From Pseudomonadales bacterium (lineage in GTDB: Bacteria; Pseudomonadota; Gammaproteobacteria; Pseudomonadales; DT-91): a stretch of DNA of 33,218 bases. Under the pieces are notes generated by a model. That model made no database searches, had not been told where the DNA came from, and saw nothing but the letters and a program-made list of their open reading frames with translations. The DNA is taken from contig JABSRQ010000052.1 in NCBI GenBank assembly GCA_013215055.1, positions 1 through 33,218 on the forward strand, in the 5' to 3' direction. Below are positions 1 through 9,622 of the stretch, in pieces. The position numbers were made by a program, and so were the translations under genes. Every line of letters begins with the position of its first letter. Positions within the stretch are counted from its first letter, which is position 1.

Positions 1-87
1 CAGGGGCTAGGCGCTAGATCTGGACCAAGTTGCAACAGAACCATGCTTCTTATACCTGGGTGGAATGCCCGTAGCCTCTTATTTTAT

Positions 88-1233
88 TTATTCAACAACG
101 CCATCAAGAAGGAGCTCCTTACCTTCTATACCGCTGTCACCGCCATAAGAGGATTTTACAATGCTATAGATTGGAGTGGCAACTAGCTCGTCTACTTCCA
201 ATTTACTTCCTGCACCGCTTCCAGCATCCCAGTGAGTGAAGTCACCACTGCCATACTCAACCGTACACTTGATATTATCTGAGTGACTGAATGCTCCGAA
301 TGAACCTTCCGACGTTCCTTTTTGCCAAACCTTATCGGCGAATTGGAAAAAGCAAACGCCAAGTAGTTTGCCTGGATGAGCTGAAGCATAACTATGCGCC
401 CCACCTAGCTGTCCTTGAATTACTCGTTGGTAAAAGTCTTTAGTTCTATCTTGACCAATCTCAGTAAATAAAATTGGTTTTTTAAATTTATCAGCAGTAA
501 TATCTACGAACCCATCACTGGCACCATTACCTGCATCTGTGAATAAATAGTGGCTATCATTGTAAGTCTGCGGTGCTAAGAACAATCTCTTATCCAAGTT
601 TCTCGTGGTAACGCCGTTCAAATGGTTAAGTAATGATTTCCAGAATCCCCAACAAGGAAACTTACCACCATACAATCCAAAGTCAACGGGATGGCCAATG
701 ATAGGCATTGAGAAGTCTTTAAATTGTGCCTGCTCGATTTGCACCCATGATAGGGTGAAATCTGCACACTCCGACGATCCAAAGCCATTTAACCCTGGCT
801 CGTTGCCAATGATGATTCCTGCAATCGCTGGGTGATAGTCGGTAACGGCTTTATTAGAAAATGATTTAATCAAATCAGGAATATGTATAGCTCTGTCACT
901 AAAGCCATTTGTCAAAAAATAGTTTGATACTGGCACTAAAACTTTAACGCCAAGAGAGTGACAATGATCCAAGAAGTTCAAATGATCGTTACGAGGTTCC
1001 CAGTCATATAGTCTTATGAGGGAGACTCCCATGTCTGCCATGGTCTTTACATCGTCACGACCATTAGAGCACTCACTGCCTGTAGAAGAAGAAGTGTAAT
1101 CTTTACCCCAGAGAGGCTCCATTGGATCGTATGCAATGTCACTCCCAAAGAATAGACAAGTTGTGTTAGCCATAGATGGGTTGTAAGGGGCTGGGAAGGC
1201 TGAATAGCATATGCCATCGAAAAAATTACTCAT
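88..1233 (-). CDS. TIM-barrel glycoside hydrolase-like protein
   Basis: The 381-residue product reads like a clan GH-A type (beta/alpha)8 glycosidase. Residues 60-110 give the repeated strand-helix pattern around MGVSLIRLYDW and GVKVLVPVSNYF. A strand-end acid/base candidate is E145 in IIIGNEPGLNG, and a nucleophile candidate is E258 in ILFTEIGQDR. The E145/E258 spacing and the NEP and TEIG contexts suit retaining endo-glucanase or glucanosyltransferase-like enzymes (GH17/GH72-like), but the exact family is not identifiable by eye. No signal peptide is visible at the N-terminus (MSNFFDGICYS), so the protein would be cytoplasmic or exported by another route. A GAGG ribosome site about 8 nt upstream supports this start. 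The gene stands alone, with a 9-bp hairpin in its upstream region. The general fold is likely; the substrate is unknown. Confidence 0.7.
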   Translation of the reverse strand: MSNFFDGICYSAFPAPYNPSMANTTCLFFGSDIAYDPMEPLWGKDYTSSSTGSECSNGRDDVKTMADMGVSLIRLYDWEPRNDHLNFLDHCHSLGVKVLVPVSNYFLTNGFSDRAIHIPDLIKSFSNKAVTDYHPAIAGIIIGNEPGLNGFGSSECADFTLSWVQIEQAQFKDFSMPIIGHPVDFGLYGGKFPCWGFWKSLLNHLNGVTTRNLDKRLFLAPQTYNDSHYLFTDAGNGASDGFVDITADKFKKPILFTEIGQDRTKDFYQRVIQGQLGGAHSYASAHPGKLLGVCFFQFADKVWQKGTSEGSFGAFSHSDNIKCTVEYGSGDFTHWDAGSGAGSKLEVDELVATPIYSIVKSSYGGDSGIEGKELLLDGVVE

Positions 1234-1277
1234 TAGATATCCTCGATAAGTTATTGAAGTTAGGTAAGTGCTCAGTA

Positions 1278-1309
1278 AGTCCGTCTTGTATAAGTCCTAC
1301 AGACGGACT
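1278..1309. promoter_or_regulatory. 9-bp perfect hairpin upstream of the glycosidase-like gene
   Basis: AGTCCGTCT at 1278-1286 is exactly complementary to AGACGGACT at 1301-1309, with a 14-nt loop. It lies 45-76 nt upstream of the start codon of the minus-strand gene. It could be an operator or a leader hairpin; no T-run follows, so a terminator is unlikely. Confidence 0.35.
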
Positions 1310-1758
1310 GATCTTGATCAGAACGATTAAGATGGCAGTTAGCCCGTTTAGTTTCGTCAGTATGGGCATGATGTTCACGCTAAAAATTAAATGGAGTTAT
1401 TCCGGTTGTATTTGTTATTCGACAGAAGTTTTAAGGAAGATGCATGAATAGATATTCATTCAGTAATAATGCTATGAGTGGTTTTATCTGCTGATAGCCG
1501 TGATATCTACCACCATAGTAATAGCATCTAATAAAATAGACGACTTATGAGGCCCTATAAAACTAGGGCAGATAAAGTTTTTATTTATATTATTTATGTG
1601 AAAGTAATAATCAAGAGGCTATTCCTGCTTATTAGCTCAATTATTTAAATAATTAAAAATAATTAATTTTTATTATAATTTAATACTTTCTAGTGAACGT
1701 ATAAATTTAAAGGTTCTGCTGAAGAGTTTTAATTTTTTAGAATGGTTATAAATAATCA
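1310..1758. other. AT-rich stretch with no recognisable gene
   Basis: No convincing coding frame is visible. The only structure seen is a weak hairpin, GCCCTA at 1552-1557 against TAGGGC at 1564-1569, followed by an AT-rich run, which could be an old terminator. The rest looks like decayed intergenic DNA leading into the repeat that begins at 1759. Confidence 0.4.
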
Positions 1759-1958
1759 AGCTTAATGCTGCATCTATCTATGCAGGTTTTTTTAGCCAGG
1801 AGGCTATTCCACGGCCAATCCACCCTTGTTAGAATCCAAGGTTTTAACAGGGAGTGTTGTTAGTTTTAATCGGGCAGGTTTCTATTTATTTTAACCATTT
1901 ATAACGAATAAATTTCAAAAAATGTACATAGAGGTTTAACTGTTAATCCTTCTTATGT
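1759..1958 (+). repeat. 207-bp structured repeat, copy A (most diverged)
   Basis: This copy matches the later copies from the TTAATGC start, through the T-run and TAGCC..GGCTA hairpin, the GGCTATTC.ACGGCC block and the TTGTTAGTTTTAAT block, to the final GTTAATCCTTCTTAT. It is the most diverged long copy. The first hairpin is kept (TAGCC, loop AGGA, GGCTA). The second (CCCTTGTTA against TAACAGGG) is also kept despite substitutions in both arms. Confidence 0.7.
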
Positions 1959-2095
1959 CTCTTGTAATAAATACAAGAGGATTATTTTACTACCCTCCAC
2001 TATCTGTTCATATTAATCAATGAATAACCTATTTTTGGCTGGGCATTAACTAGCCAAGACCGGCTCGTCTTAATTAGCATGAATGCTTGTTATAC

Positions 2096-2545
2096 TTACA
2101 GATTGATGCCGGAATTATTTCGATAAAACTCAGGGATGAACGCATATTCTTCAGTCTTTATACATGATCCTACTTCCACACTTATCCGTTCTGTATTACC
2201 TGTTCTTCCTTCTTTAATCTTGCTGGATACAAGAACAAAAGTGCCTGATTTTTCTGACCTCCGTTTCAACTCGAAATTACCACGCCATAATCCACTGCTG
2301 TCACAGTAGCTCTCCGAACATTGTTCTAAAAATATAGCATTTTTACTCTGCCTCTTTAGGAACCATACTCCAAGTGTGTTTGAAAAAACTAACGTATCTA
2401 AATCCGGCTTGGATATTTGTGTGGTAGTCGTATTCACAGATTGAATGATTGCTGCGGACGCCAGAGAATTACAGTGCCAAGTTTCAGCGAATTCATCATT
2501 AACAAAGGACGTAATGATGGAGGTAGTAATAAGAAAAGTAATCAT
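2096..2545 (-). CDS. Small exported hypothetical protein
   Basis: I do not recognise this gene. From the ATG at 2545 the product is 149 residues with a hydrophobic start (MITFLITTSIITSFV) resembling a signal peptide, followed by a polar, Ser/Thr-rich body with several cysteines (WHC, EQCSESYCD, GSCIK) that could form disulphides in the periplasm. An upstream in-frame ATG at 2581 would add 12 residues ahead of the hydrophobic stretch. Neither start has a clear ribosome site. The gene is co-directional with the large DUF1302 gene upstream (gap about 145 bp), but a functional link is not shown. Moderate confidence that it is a real gene. Confidence 0.5.
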   Translation of the reverse strand: MITFLITTSIITSFVNDEFAETWHCNSLASAAIIQSVNTTTTQISKPDLDTLVFSNTLGVWFLKRQSKNAIFLEQCSESYCDSSGLWRGNFELKRRSEKSGTFVLVSSKIKEGRTGNTERISVEVGSCIKTEEYAFIPEFYRNNSGINL

Positions 2546-2690
2546 ATATTCATATACCACATTATTAATACAGAACCCCATTTATTATTATGGTTGTTCG
2601 GTTATTCATCTTCATCGCAAGCGCTTAATATATTTTACGCCCGATGTTATTTTTTATTAGGCGCAATATTTATGTGTTCATAGCTGCAGT

Positions 2691-4973
2691 TTAAAAAGCG
2701 TATTTCATTGTGAAGCTGACACTATCTCTGTCTTGCAATAACATCTGGAAGATATCATCCTGATCTCCAAACATTGTCATCAGACCTACACCGGCTTCAA
2801 AGCCTGAGAGGTGACGGAAGGTTGCACCTGTTGCAAAGGTCACTTGGCCATCACGGTAGCCGGAATTGAACATCGCACCTTCTACGCCCCAGTTGACATA
2901 CCAGGGGATAAATAGATCCCAACCGGTGAAGACATTGGAGTATTCCCATGTCCAGAACATACTGGCACCTAAACCGTAAGGTGTGTTTTGCACGGCCAGT
3001 CTGTCAGGGTTAGTGATGTCATTAACATCATAGGCTTTACGCCCAGGCACATACCATATTAATGCTTCGGCAGTGAAGGATGAGAAATCCCACAGGAAAG
3101 TGGGCTCAAATACCATCAAGGTATTGATGTGCCAGTTGATGAGCTGTTCTCTGTCGGTGGTGCGGGCAACATCACCACGCATCAGCGGGGTGTTGGGCTG
3201 GTAACTTAATTCTGTGGCTACATTGGCATTACCGATAACGGTCGAGTAAGTGGCACCGAGCATATGAATGTCTTCAATATAGTTGATGCGGTAGTTGATG
3301 GATTTAATCCTGGTATTGCCACTCCAGCCTTTTTTAGGGAATCCATATTTTAAGAATGAGTCAAGCCCCTCATTTACAAGCCATGTTGTCAGCAAGTCTA
3401 TAATAATGCCCGACTCACTGGTAATGCCTGAGGCTGCGTCAAGGCCCAATAATCCTGGATTTTTGATAACATTTTCAGTTATCTGGGACATGGTGGCACT
3501 TTCTTCAGGGAGAACGCCAAGGAACATCAACATGCTGGTGATTTGTCTGGCGGATAAGTTATCCCCCAAATCGTTAATGCCTTTAAATGTTGTGTACTCC
3601 ATGGATTGAGCCTTGACTATGGCATCCAATATTCTGTCGGCAGTGGTATCACCGGTAGATTTGTCATAGTGCTCCACAATGGCCGCGCCATTCATCAGTA
3701 TTTCCAGGATCGGCGCCATTTCATCGATGGCGTCTACGGGGAGTTCAAATCCTGGAATCTTGGCATGATAATTCACGTAGTAAAAGCCGGCTTCGGCGCC
3801 TGATTCCAGGAAGAAGTTGAATGCCAGGCCAAACTGACCATTATCAGAGGCTTCATTGGTTTGTACTTTATAAGGTACCAGGCCTCTGCAGCGGGAATTT
3901 TTATCGTCGCCAGGTCTGCAATTGGTAGGCAGGTAGCTCAGTAGTGTGTCGGCATCGTAGTCCCATAGAGGGTGTGAGGACTCATCGCCATCGGGGTTGG
4001 GTAGCCCATTGGGTAATAATGTGCCGGAGGTAAAACCGGAGTCTCTTAGGGTTTGCTGGGGGCCGATGTCTACACCGAGTATGCTTTCTTCGGTGCCGGT
4101 CAGGAACATAAAGGTTTCGCCGCCGGCGCCTATGGAGTCAAATTCGCTCCAGTAAGAACCGGAGGTAGGCAGAATGACGGGGTTCCACTCCAGTTGGTAG
4201 TAGGCCTCGAAGTTGATGGTATCGGTGATGCCGGTCTGAATGAATATGGCGTTGGTGGGCAAGAATAATTCTTTTAAATCGAAGCCGGGCTGGTTTCGAA
4301 TATCAGCATCGACGTGATTGATGGCTGTTGTCAGGCCACCACCTGAAAGCAGGGCTTCACCCCAGCTGATAACCTGTTTACCGATACGTAATGACATTTC
4401 CCTGTCGTTCATGATAGGGATGCTACCGTACCAGAACGCATCTAATAGCGCTGTGCCATTGCCATAGTAATCCACTGCGGCGGGGTTGAATTCACCTTGC
4501 TGTGCGTTATAGCCGCCATTGTCACCATAGATCGGATTGGTATTGGATGAGATCCAGGCCTCGTCGCTCATGCTGTTACTGCCACGATAAACCTGATCCT
4601 GCCACATTTTACCACGAATAAAGACACCCCAATCGCCGAAGTTGATATCGGCCTCGGTCAGGAAGCTTATCCGCAAGGCAGTCATGTCGCCTTTGTTAAA
4701 GCTGTTATTACCATCATTACTGTTGAGTATGAAGGCATTATCGATGATGGCTGGAAGGTTGTTTAATGAAGTATCTCCAGCACCACCACTACTGCCTTTG
4801 GATATTCGGTCGTTCCGTTCTTCTATACGAAACTGCGTCCCCGCCGAGATACTGCTATCCCAGTTGATGGTAAATGAATCGAATTTATATTCAGCAGAAT
4901 TAACATGTGTACTATAAAAGAGGTAAAGAATAAATGAGATTACTAGGCATATTTTTTTATTATCATTTAACAC
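2691..4973 (-). CDS. DUF1302 family outer-membrane protein
   Basis: The 760-residue product starts with a signal peptide (MLNDNKKICLVISFILYLFYSTHVNSA, written here as residues 1-27) and continues with the DUF1302-type opening strand (FTINWDSSISAGTQFRI). The body has many alternating strands, long Asn/Gly/Asp-rich loops, motifs such as RIGKQVISWGEALL, and a C-terminal phenylalanine (TMKYAF) typical of beta-barrels inserted in the outer membrane. Members of this family are commonly found beside DUF1329 genes and in clusters for uptake or breakdown of hydrophobic compounds (family knowledge). No DUF1329 gene is in this window. The residues around 420-540 form an unusual helical insertion. It is transcribed divergently from the cytochrome gene at 5517. 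Role inferred: outer-membrane porin-like or export component for a lipophilic substrate. Confidence 0.8.
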   Translation of the reverse strand: MLNDNKKICLVISFILYLFYSTHVNSAEYKFDSFTINWDSSISAGTQFRIEERNDRISKGSSGGAGDTSLNNLPAIIDNAFILNSNDGNNSFNKGDMTALRISFLTEADINFGDWGVFIRGKMWQDQVYRGSNSMSDEAWISSNTNPIYGDNGGYNAQQGEFNPAAVDYYGNGTALLDAFWYGSIPIMNDREMSLRIGKQVISWGEALLSGGGLTTAINHVDADIRNQPGFDLKELFLPTNAIFIQTGITDTINFEAYYQLEWNPVILPTSGSYWSEFDSIGAGGETFMFLTGTEESILGVDIGPQQTLRDSGFTSGTLLPNGLPNPDGDESSHPLWDYDADTLLSYLPTNCRPGDDKNSRCRGLVPYKVQTNEASDNGQFGLAFNFFLESGAEAGFYYVNYHAKIPGFELPVDAIDEMAPILEILMNGAAIVEHYDKSTGDTTADRILDAIVKAQSMEYTTFKGINDLGDNLSARQITSMLMFLGVLPEESATMSQITENVIKNPGLLGLDAASGITSESGIIIDLLTTWLVNEGLDSFLKYGFPKKGWSGNTRIKSINYRINYIEDIHMLGATYSTVIGNANVATELSYQPNTPLMRGDVARTTDREQLINWHINTLMVFEPTFLWDFSSFTAEALIWYVPGRKAYDVNDITNPDRLAVQNTPYGLGASMFWTWEYSNVFTGWDLFIPWYVNWGVEGAMFNSGYRDGQVTFATGATFRHLSGFEAGVGLMTMFGDQDDIFQMLLQDRDSVSFTMKYAF

Positions 4974-5516
4974 AGCATAGACTCCATTTTGTTATTTTTT
5001 TATCAATACGGGTCTGTCAATAAAAGGCTACTCGGGTCACCGTAAAAATGAAAATGGATTGATTCCTATAACATCATGTTAATAGTGTAAAAACTGAAAT
5101 CTAAGTCATCTTGAATAGTTTTTAAAAATCGACAAGGAAGGAGTAAAGTTGTCAGTGTTTGCTGTGAAAATCATATTGTTTAGATGTCATTAACTCGGCT
5201 TAAAACGAATTTATCAGTGATATGTCTACTTTAATTAGAATGTTTTAAAGCATTTTTTTGGACTTACTCCTCCAGATATTTTACATAAGGTATAACCTAT
5301 AAATTGAGTGTTAATTCATCGAGGCTAAATAAATTTATACATATTAAGGCCGAAGTCTGTTCATAAAAATTGTATCTATTCTGCTTATATACAAACTTCC
5401 GCAGGAATCGCTCCATTGTCATTAGCCACTTATTAAATGCGATAATTATCCTATGGCATCAATGCACGGATAAATACTTAACTGTGTTAATTTATATCAC
5501 ATCAGGAAGTAAATAC
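4974..5516. promoter_or_regulatory. Divergent intergenic region with two GGAAT-N3-TCC-like palindromes
   Basis: This 543-bp AT-rich region separates two divergent genes and must carry both promoters; I cannot assign -35/-10 boxes with confidence. It contains GGATTGATTCC at 5056-5066 and GGAATCGCTCC at 5404-5414. The second, with its 3' flank, matches 18 of 20 bases of a site in the MITE at 15618. They could be shared operators or remnants of that element. Confidence 0.35.
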
Positions 5517-8135
5517 ATGTTTTTAAAATATGTGGCGCTTGGTATTAACATTGTGTATTCATTATTAATTTTCAGCCTGTCGGTCAATGTACAAGCGGAC
5601 AATCAAGACACCCAAAGAAAGCGAGTTAATGGCTGCCAACAAACCACTGAAAACGAAAATTTTGTAAATTTTGAGAGTGGCCAGGTTAGGACTTTAGCAT
5701 TATCAAAAAATGGAAAGCGACTTTTTGTTGCCAATACCCCGGCCAACTGTCTTGAAATATATGATACAACGGGAAGGAAGTTGAGACGTGTTGGCGCCGT
5801 ACACGTTGGTTTAGAACCTGTTGCTGTTGCCATTCGTAATGAGCGTGAAGTATGGGTCGTTAACCATCTATCTGACAGCGTTTCAATTGTAGATGTGCAA
5901 GGGACTCCCAGAGTGAAGCGTACACTGCTGGTAGGTGATGAACCGCGCGATATAGTCTTCGCGGGAAGTGAGTACAATAGGGCGTTTATTAGTACCGCAC
6001 ATCGTGGCCAAAACCACACCACTTTTAAATTTGAAGATCTGCGTAAACCAGGTATTGGCCGTGCCGATATTTTTGTCTTTGACGCCGACAATCTGGGCGA
6101 TGCTTTAGGTGGCAAGCCATTGAAGGTCGTATCTTTGTTCGCAGATACGCCTCGTGCATTAACAGCAACCTCTGATGGCAGTACGGTTTATGCAGCTGCA
6201 TTCTTTTCAGGTAACCAAACAACGACTATAGCAGCACAAGCTGTTAAAGGAGAAAAACCTCTACCACACCACAACTACCAAGATGAGTTGGCACCCGATA
6301 CAGGCTTAATTGTTAAATATAACAATGAAGATAAGCAATGGATTGATGAGACCGGTAGGGACTGGACGTCAAAGGTTCGGTTTGACTTACCCGATAAAGA
6401 TGTATTTAAAATCGATGCCAATAGCACAGAACTTGAACCCATACGTGCGTATAGGCATGTCGGCACCACGTTATTTAACATGGCTGTTAACCCTGTTAAT
6501 GGTACGGTTTATGTTTCTAATACCGATGCGCGTAACGAGGTACGTTTTGAAGGCATTGGAAACGGCGTTCGTGGTCATACAGTTGAAAATCGCATTACGC
6601 TTATCAACAATAAAGGGCTGGTCCAGCCTGTACACTTAAACCCGCATGTTGATTTTGATCTACCTTTTGGCGAGTATATTGATCCAGAAGAAAAGGCCAA
6701 GAGTCTGGCGCAACCGGAAAATATGATTGTCAGCGATGATGGTGAGAGGCTGTTTGTTTCCGCTTTTGGCTCTAACAAGATTGCCATATTAAGTACCGAA
6801 GATTTGGAAAACGATGATTACGTGCCTGACGCCTCTGACCATATAATTGTGCCTGCGGGTCCTACCGGTCTGGTATTGAATGACAATGGTACTAAGGCTT
6901 ATGTTTACTCTCGTTTCGATAACGTTGTATCCGAGATTAATATAGAGGAAAAGAAGGTGGAATATTCAGTTTCTTTGTACAATCCGGAACCGGAGTTTAT
7001 TAAGAAGGGACGCCGCTTTCTTTATGATGCAGATTACACCTCCAGCAATGGTACTAATAGCTGTGGTAGCTGTCATATTTTTGGTGATAATGATGCATTG
7101 GCGTGGGATTTGGGCAACCCGAATGCAGCAATGCAGGACAATGAACTGCCAGAATCACCCGGCAATCTAGCGCCGTTAAAATCTAAACAGTTCCATCCTA
7201 TGAAAGGCCCTATGACCACACAGACTTTCCGAGGCATGGTGAATAGCGGCGCCATGCACTGGCGCGGAGACCATATGGGGCTGGATCCAGAAGAAGGCGA
7301 GTCCCAAGAAGAGGCTGCCTTTAAAGAATTTAATATAGCTTTCATGATGCTGTTAGGTAGAAAAATCCCATTAAATCCTGGAGAGATGCAGGCATTTACC
7401 GACTTCGCCTTGTCCATAACTTCTGCGCCAAACCCCATTCGTAATCTAGATAATACGCTAACAGAGGATCAGGCTCAGGGGCAGATTGATTATTTGACTC
7501 TCCCGGTAACTGGAGGCGTAGGTACTTGTAAATCATGCCATGCTCTGAATAGAGGGAACAACCTTTTTGGTACTGATAAAGGAGTTACTTCAGAAGGGCC
7601 CGGTGTGTCGCAAGATTTTAAAGTATCACATTTACGTAATATGTATTCCAAGATAGGCATGTTCGGTTCTTCCTTTTCTACCACTGAGCATATGGGGGAT
7701 CAAGTGCGTGGCTACGGTTACTTGCATGACGGCAGTATTGCTACTGTTGATGACTTCCTAACCCTTTTTGAAGGTGTATTTCAGTGGCAAACCACAAAGC
7801 AGCAACAAAATGTAACTGATTTTCTCATGGTGTTTGATACGGAGCATATGCCAGTGCTGGGACAGCAGGTTACCTTGTCAAGACGCAATGCTCAGGTAGC
7901 TAATACCCGTGTAGATTTGCTTGAAGAGCAGGCTAAATCGGGCGCTTGTACATTGGTCGCAAGTGGATTGATGGCGGGTAGAAAATTCTTCGCCACCATG
8001 CAGGATAATGGTAGTTACGCAACTGAAAATTGGATGATACCGGGATGGCTACTTCGTTTATCGACGAAAATTACGACTCAGGAAATGACTTATACATGTA
8101 TGCCTCCCCAATATAAAGAAGCTGTAATGTTATAA
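5517..8135 (+). CDS. Exported beta-propeller/di-haem cytochrome c fusion protein
   Basis: The ATG at 5517 has AGGAAG upstream and opens a signal peptide (MFLKYVALGINIVYSLLIFS..VQA), so this start is preferred over frames opening further upstream. The 872-residue product has a YVTN-like propeller over roughly residues 45-480 (LALSKNGKRLFVANT, VWVVNHLSDSVSIVDV, IVSDDGERLFVSAFGSNKIAIL). The C-terminal half carries two c-haem motifs, CGSCH at 516-520 and CKSCH at 671-675. This resembles MauG/cytochrome c peroxidase-like di-haem domains fused to a propeller. Location is periplasmic; function is probably electron transfer or oxidation of an unknown substrate. It is divergent from the DUF1302 gene and followed by a terminator. 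The architecture is clear, the substrate is not. Confidence 0.82.
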   Translation: MFLKYVALGINIVYSLLIFSLSVNVQADNQDTQRKRVNGCQQTTENENFVNFESGQVRTLALSKNGKRLFVANTPANCLEIYDTTGRKLRRVGAVHVGLEPVAVAIRNEREVWVVNHLSDSVSIVDVQGTPRVKRTLLVGDEPRDIVFAGSEYNRAFISTAHRGQNHTTFKFEDLRKPGIGRADIFVFDADNLGDALGGKPLKVVSLFADTPRALTATSDGSTVYAAAFFSGNQTTTIAAQAVKGEKPLPHHNYQDELAPDTGLIVKYNNEDKQWIDETGRDWTSKVRFDLPDKDVFKIDANSTELEPIRAYRHVGTTLFNMAVNPVNGTVYVSNTDARNEVRFEGIGNGVRGHTVENRITLINNKGLVQPVHLNPHVDFDLPFGEYIDPEEKAKSLAQPENMIVSDDGERLFVSAFGSNKIAILSTEDLENDDYVPDASDHIIVPAGPTGLVLNDNGTKAYVYSRFDNVVSEINIEEKKVEYSVSLYNPEPEFIKKGRRFLYDADYTSSNGTNSCGSCHIFGDNDALAWDLGNPNAAMQDNELPESPGNLAPLKSKQFHPMKGPMTTQTFRGMVNSGAMHWRGDHMGLDPEEGESQEEAAFKEFNIAFMMLLGRKIPLNPGEMQAFTDFALSITSAPNPIRNLDNTLTEDQAQGQIDYLTLPVTGGVGTCKSCHALNRGNNLFGTDKGVTSEGPGVSQDFKVSHLRNMYSKIGMFGSSFSTTEHMGDQVRGYGYLHDGSIATVDDFLTLFEGVFQWQTTKQQQNVTDFLMVFDTEHMPVLGQQVTLSRRNAQVANTRVDLLEEQAKSGACTLVASGLMAGRKFFATMQDNGSYATENWMIPGWLLRLSTKITTQEMTYTCMPPQYKEAVML

Positions 8136-8167
8136 AAATACAGGATGTATAATATAGAATGAAACAC

Positions 8168-8198
8168 TCACCGCTTTCGGCTGATTGCGGTGATTTTT
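8168..8198 (+). terminator. Rho-independent terminator after the cytochrome gene
   Basis: TCACCGC at 8168-8174 pairs with GCGGTGA at 8187-8193 across a 12-nt loop and is followed directly by five T residues. It lies 33 bp beyond the cytochrome stop codon. Confidence 0.8.
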
Positions 8199-8539
8199 CG
8201 AGTTTAAGTAGGATTAAAACCTATTCAGTAGTGTTTATACCGTTATATTTCTTAAGTGGTTGGATCCGAGAAACACCTACACATTAGCAAATAACTGGAA
8301 GTGGTTTATCGGCTAAAGAATCCTATAACAATGCCACCACCCATGCTGTGTTCAGCACCATATATTTATCGCCAAGCTAGCAGCTCTGATACCGTCTCCC
8401 AGATTAAACCTGATGAGCTTGCATTTAAGCGTAAGCGTGTAATCAACCACACCCATTATCATGTCGGCCTAATGCTCATATGGTGACTTCCAATATTCAA
8501 TTTTTTTTCGCCATGAAACGTAAAAATGCAGATGATATT
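8199..8539. other. Gene-poor stretch before the IS3-type element
   Basis: A 61-codon plus-strand frame at 8301-8486 is open but resembles nothing I recognise and has no clear ribosome site. I treat the stretch as non-coding or as a decayed remnant next to the IS. Confidence 0.3.
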
Positions 8540-8604
8540 TTTCAAGCTAGTTGTCGCCTAAAGTATTAGTTTTATGCCACCTGATTTTGTGTGATTTCGG
8601 TTTT

Positions 8605-9600
8605 CTATTTTTCGGGGTTAAGCAGCACTTCACCCTCATGATCCCAGTTTCGTATATCTCCACTCCAACGCTCTGGGTGCTTAGATTTGGCCGCTAAATA
8701 CACCGCTTTACGTAGCTCTAATATTCCGCGATCTTCACCGGTATGACGCTGGGAAGGTGTTGTATATTTAATGCCACTATGAAAATGCTCATGGTTGTAC
8801 CAGTGCACAAAACCTTCTACCCATAATCGGGCAGCTATTAATCCTTCAAACGCCTTCTCTGGGTACTCTGGGCGGTATTTCAATGTGCGAAATAGGCTTT
8901 CAGAGTACGGATTATCGTTACTCACTGAAGGCCGGCTAAATGAGGGGACCACTCCCAGCTCTTGCAGCGTGGCCAACATCGTTGCCCCTTTCATAGGGCT
9001 GCCATTGTCCGAGTGCAGAGTCACTTGGCTTCTTGATATCTTTTCACGTCGACAAATATCACGCATTAAATCAGCGGCGTATTCACTGCTTTCACAGTCA
9101 TAAACTTGCCAACCAACGATCTTGCGGCTGTAAATGTCCATCACCAAATACAGGTAATAAAACAGCCCCTTAACCGCCGTTGGTAGGTACGTAATATCCC
9201 AGCTATAGATTTGATTGGGAGCTGTGGCAACCAGGGCCTTGGGCTTTGTGATCTTCTTATTTGGCTTGCTATTGAGCCGATGGCAGAGTTGTTTATTGGC
9301 TTTTAATATCCGGTAAATAGTCGATTCGGAAGCCAGATAAAGCCCCTTGTCAGCCAGTTTAGGAACAATTTTGTTCGGTGGTAAGTTGGCATGTTCTGGT
9401 TCGTTACACACCTTGATAATTCGTGCACGCTCAAGCTCAGTCAGTTTACTCGCCGGTATATGTTGCGGCTCCAAACGTCCGTCCTGTCTGTTGTCTAGCT
9501 GATTCCAACGCTGCAGGGTTTTAGCGCTAATGCCGATAATTTCACAAGCCTTGGACTGTCTGGCACCGTTTTCCTGGGCCTCATTAACCCATAGAATCAC
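8605..9600 (-). CDS. IS3-family transposase OrfB (DDE integrase)
   Basis: The 331-residue product has an N-terminal helix-turn-helix (GARQSKACEIIGISAKTLQRW), an HTH_21-like region (PPNKIVPKLADKGLYLASESTIYRIL) and an rve integrase core. The catalytic triad is visible: D in WDITYLP, D in LHSDNGSP and E in NPYSESLFRTLKY. It starts at a GTG at 9600. The preceding sequence contains a short repeated GAGCGTGAG-like segment whose extra 2 bases appear to have put an upstream ATG start (about 9626) out of frame. The intact family form would begin a few residues earlier. The catalytic core itself looks complete. Confidence 0.85.
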   Translation of the reverse strand: MILWVNEAQENGARQSKACEIIGISAKTLQRWNQLDNRQDGRLEPQHIPASKLTELERARIIKVCNEPEHANLPPNKIVPKLADKGLYLASESTIYRILKANKQLCHRLNSKPNKKITKPKALVATAPNQIYSWDITYLPTAVKGLFYYLYLVMDIYSRKIVGWQVYDCESSEYAADLMRDICRREKISRSQVTLHSDNGSPMKGATMLATLQELGVVPSFSRPSVSNDNPYSESLFRTLKYRPEYPEKAFEGLIAARLWVEGFVHWYNHEHFHSGIKYTTPSQRHTGEDRGILELRKAVYLAAKSKHPERWSGDIRNWDHEGEVLLNPEK

Positions 9601-9622
9601 CTCACGCTCTCACGCTCACTTT

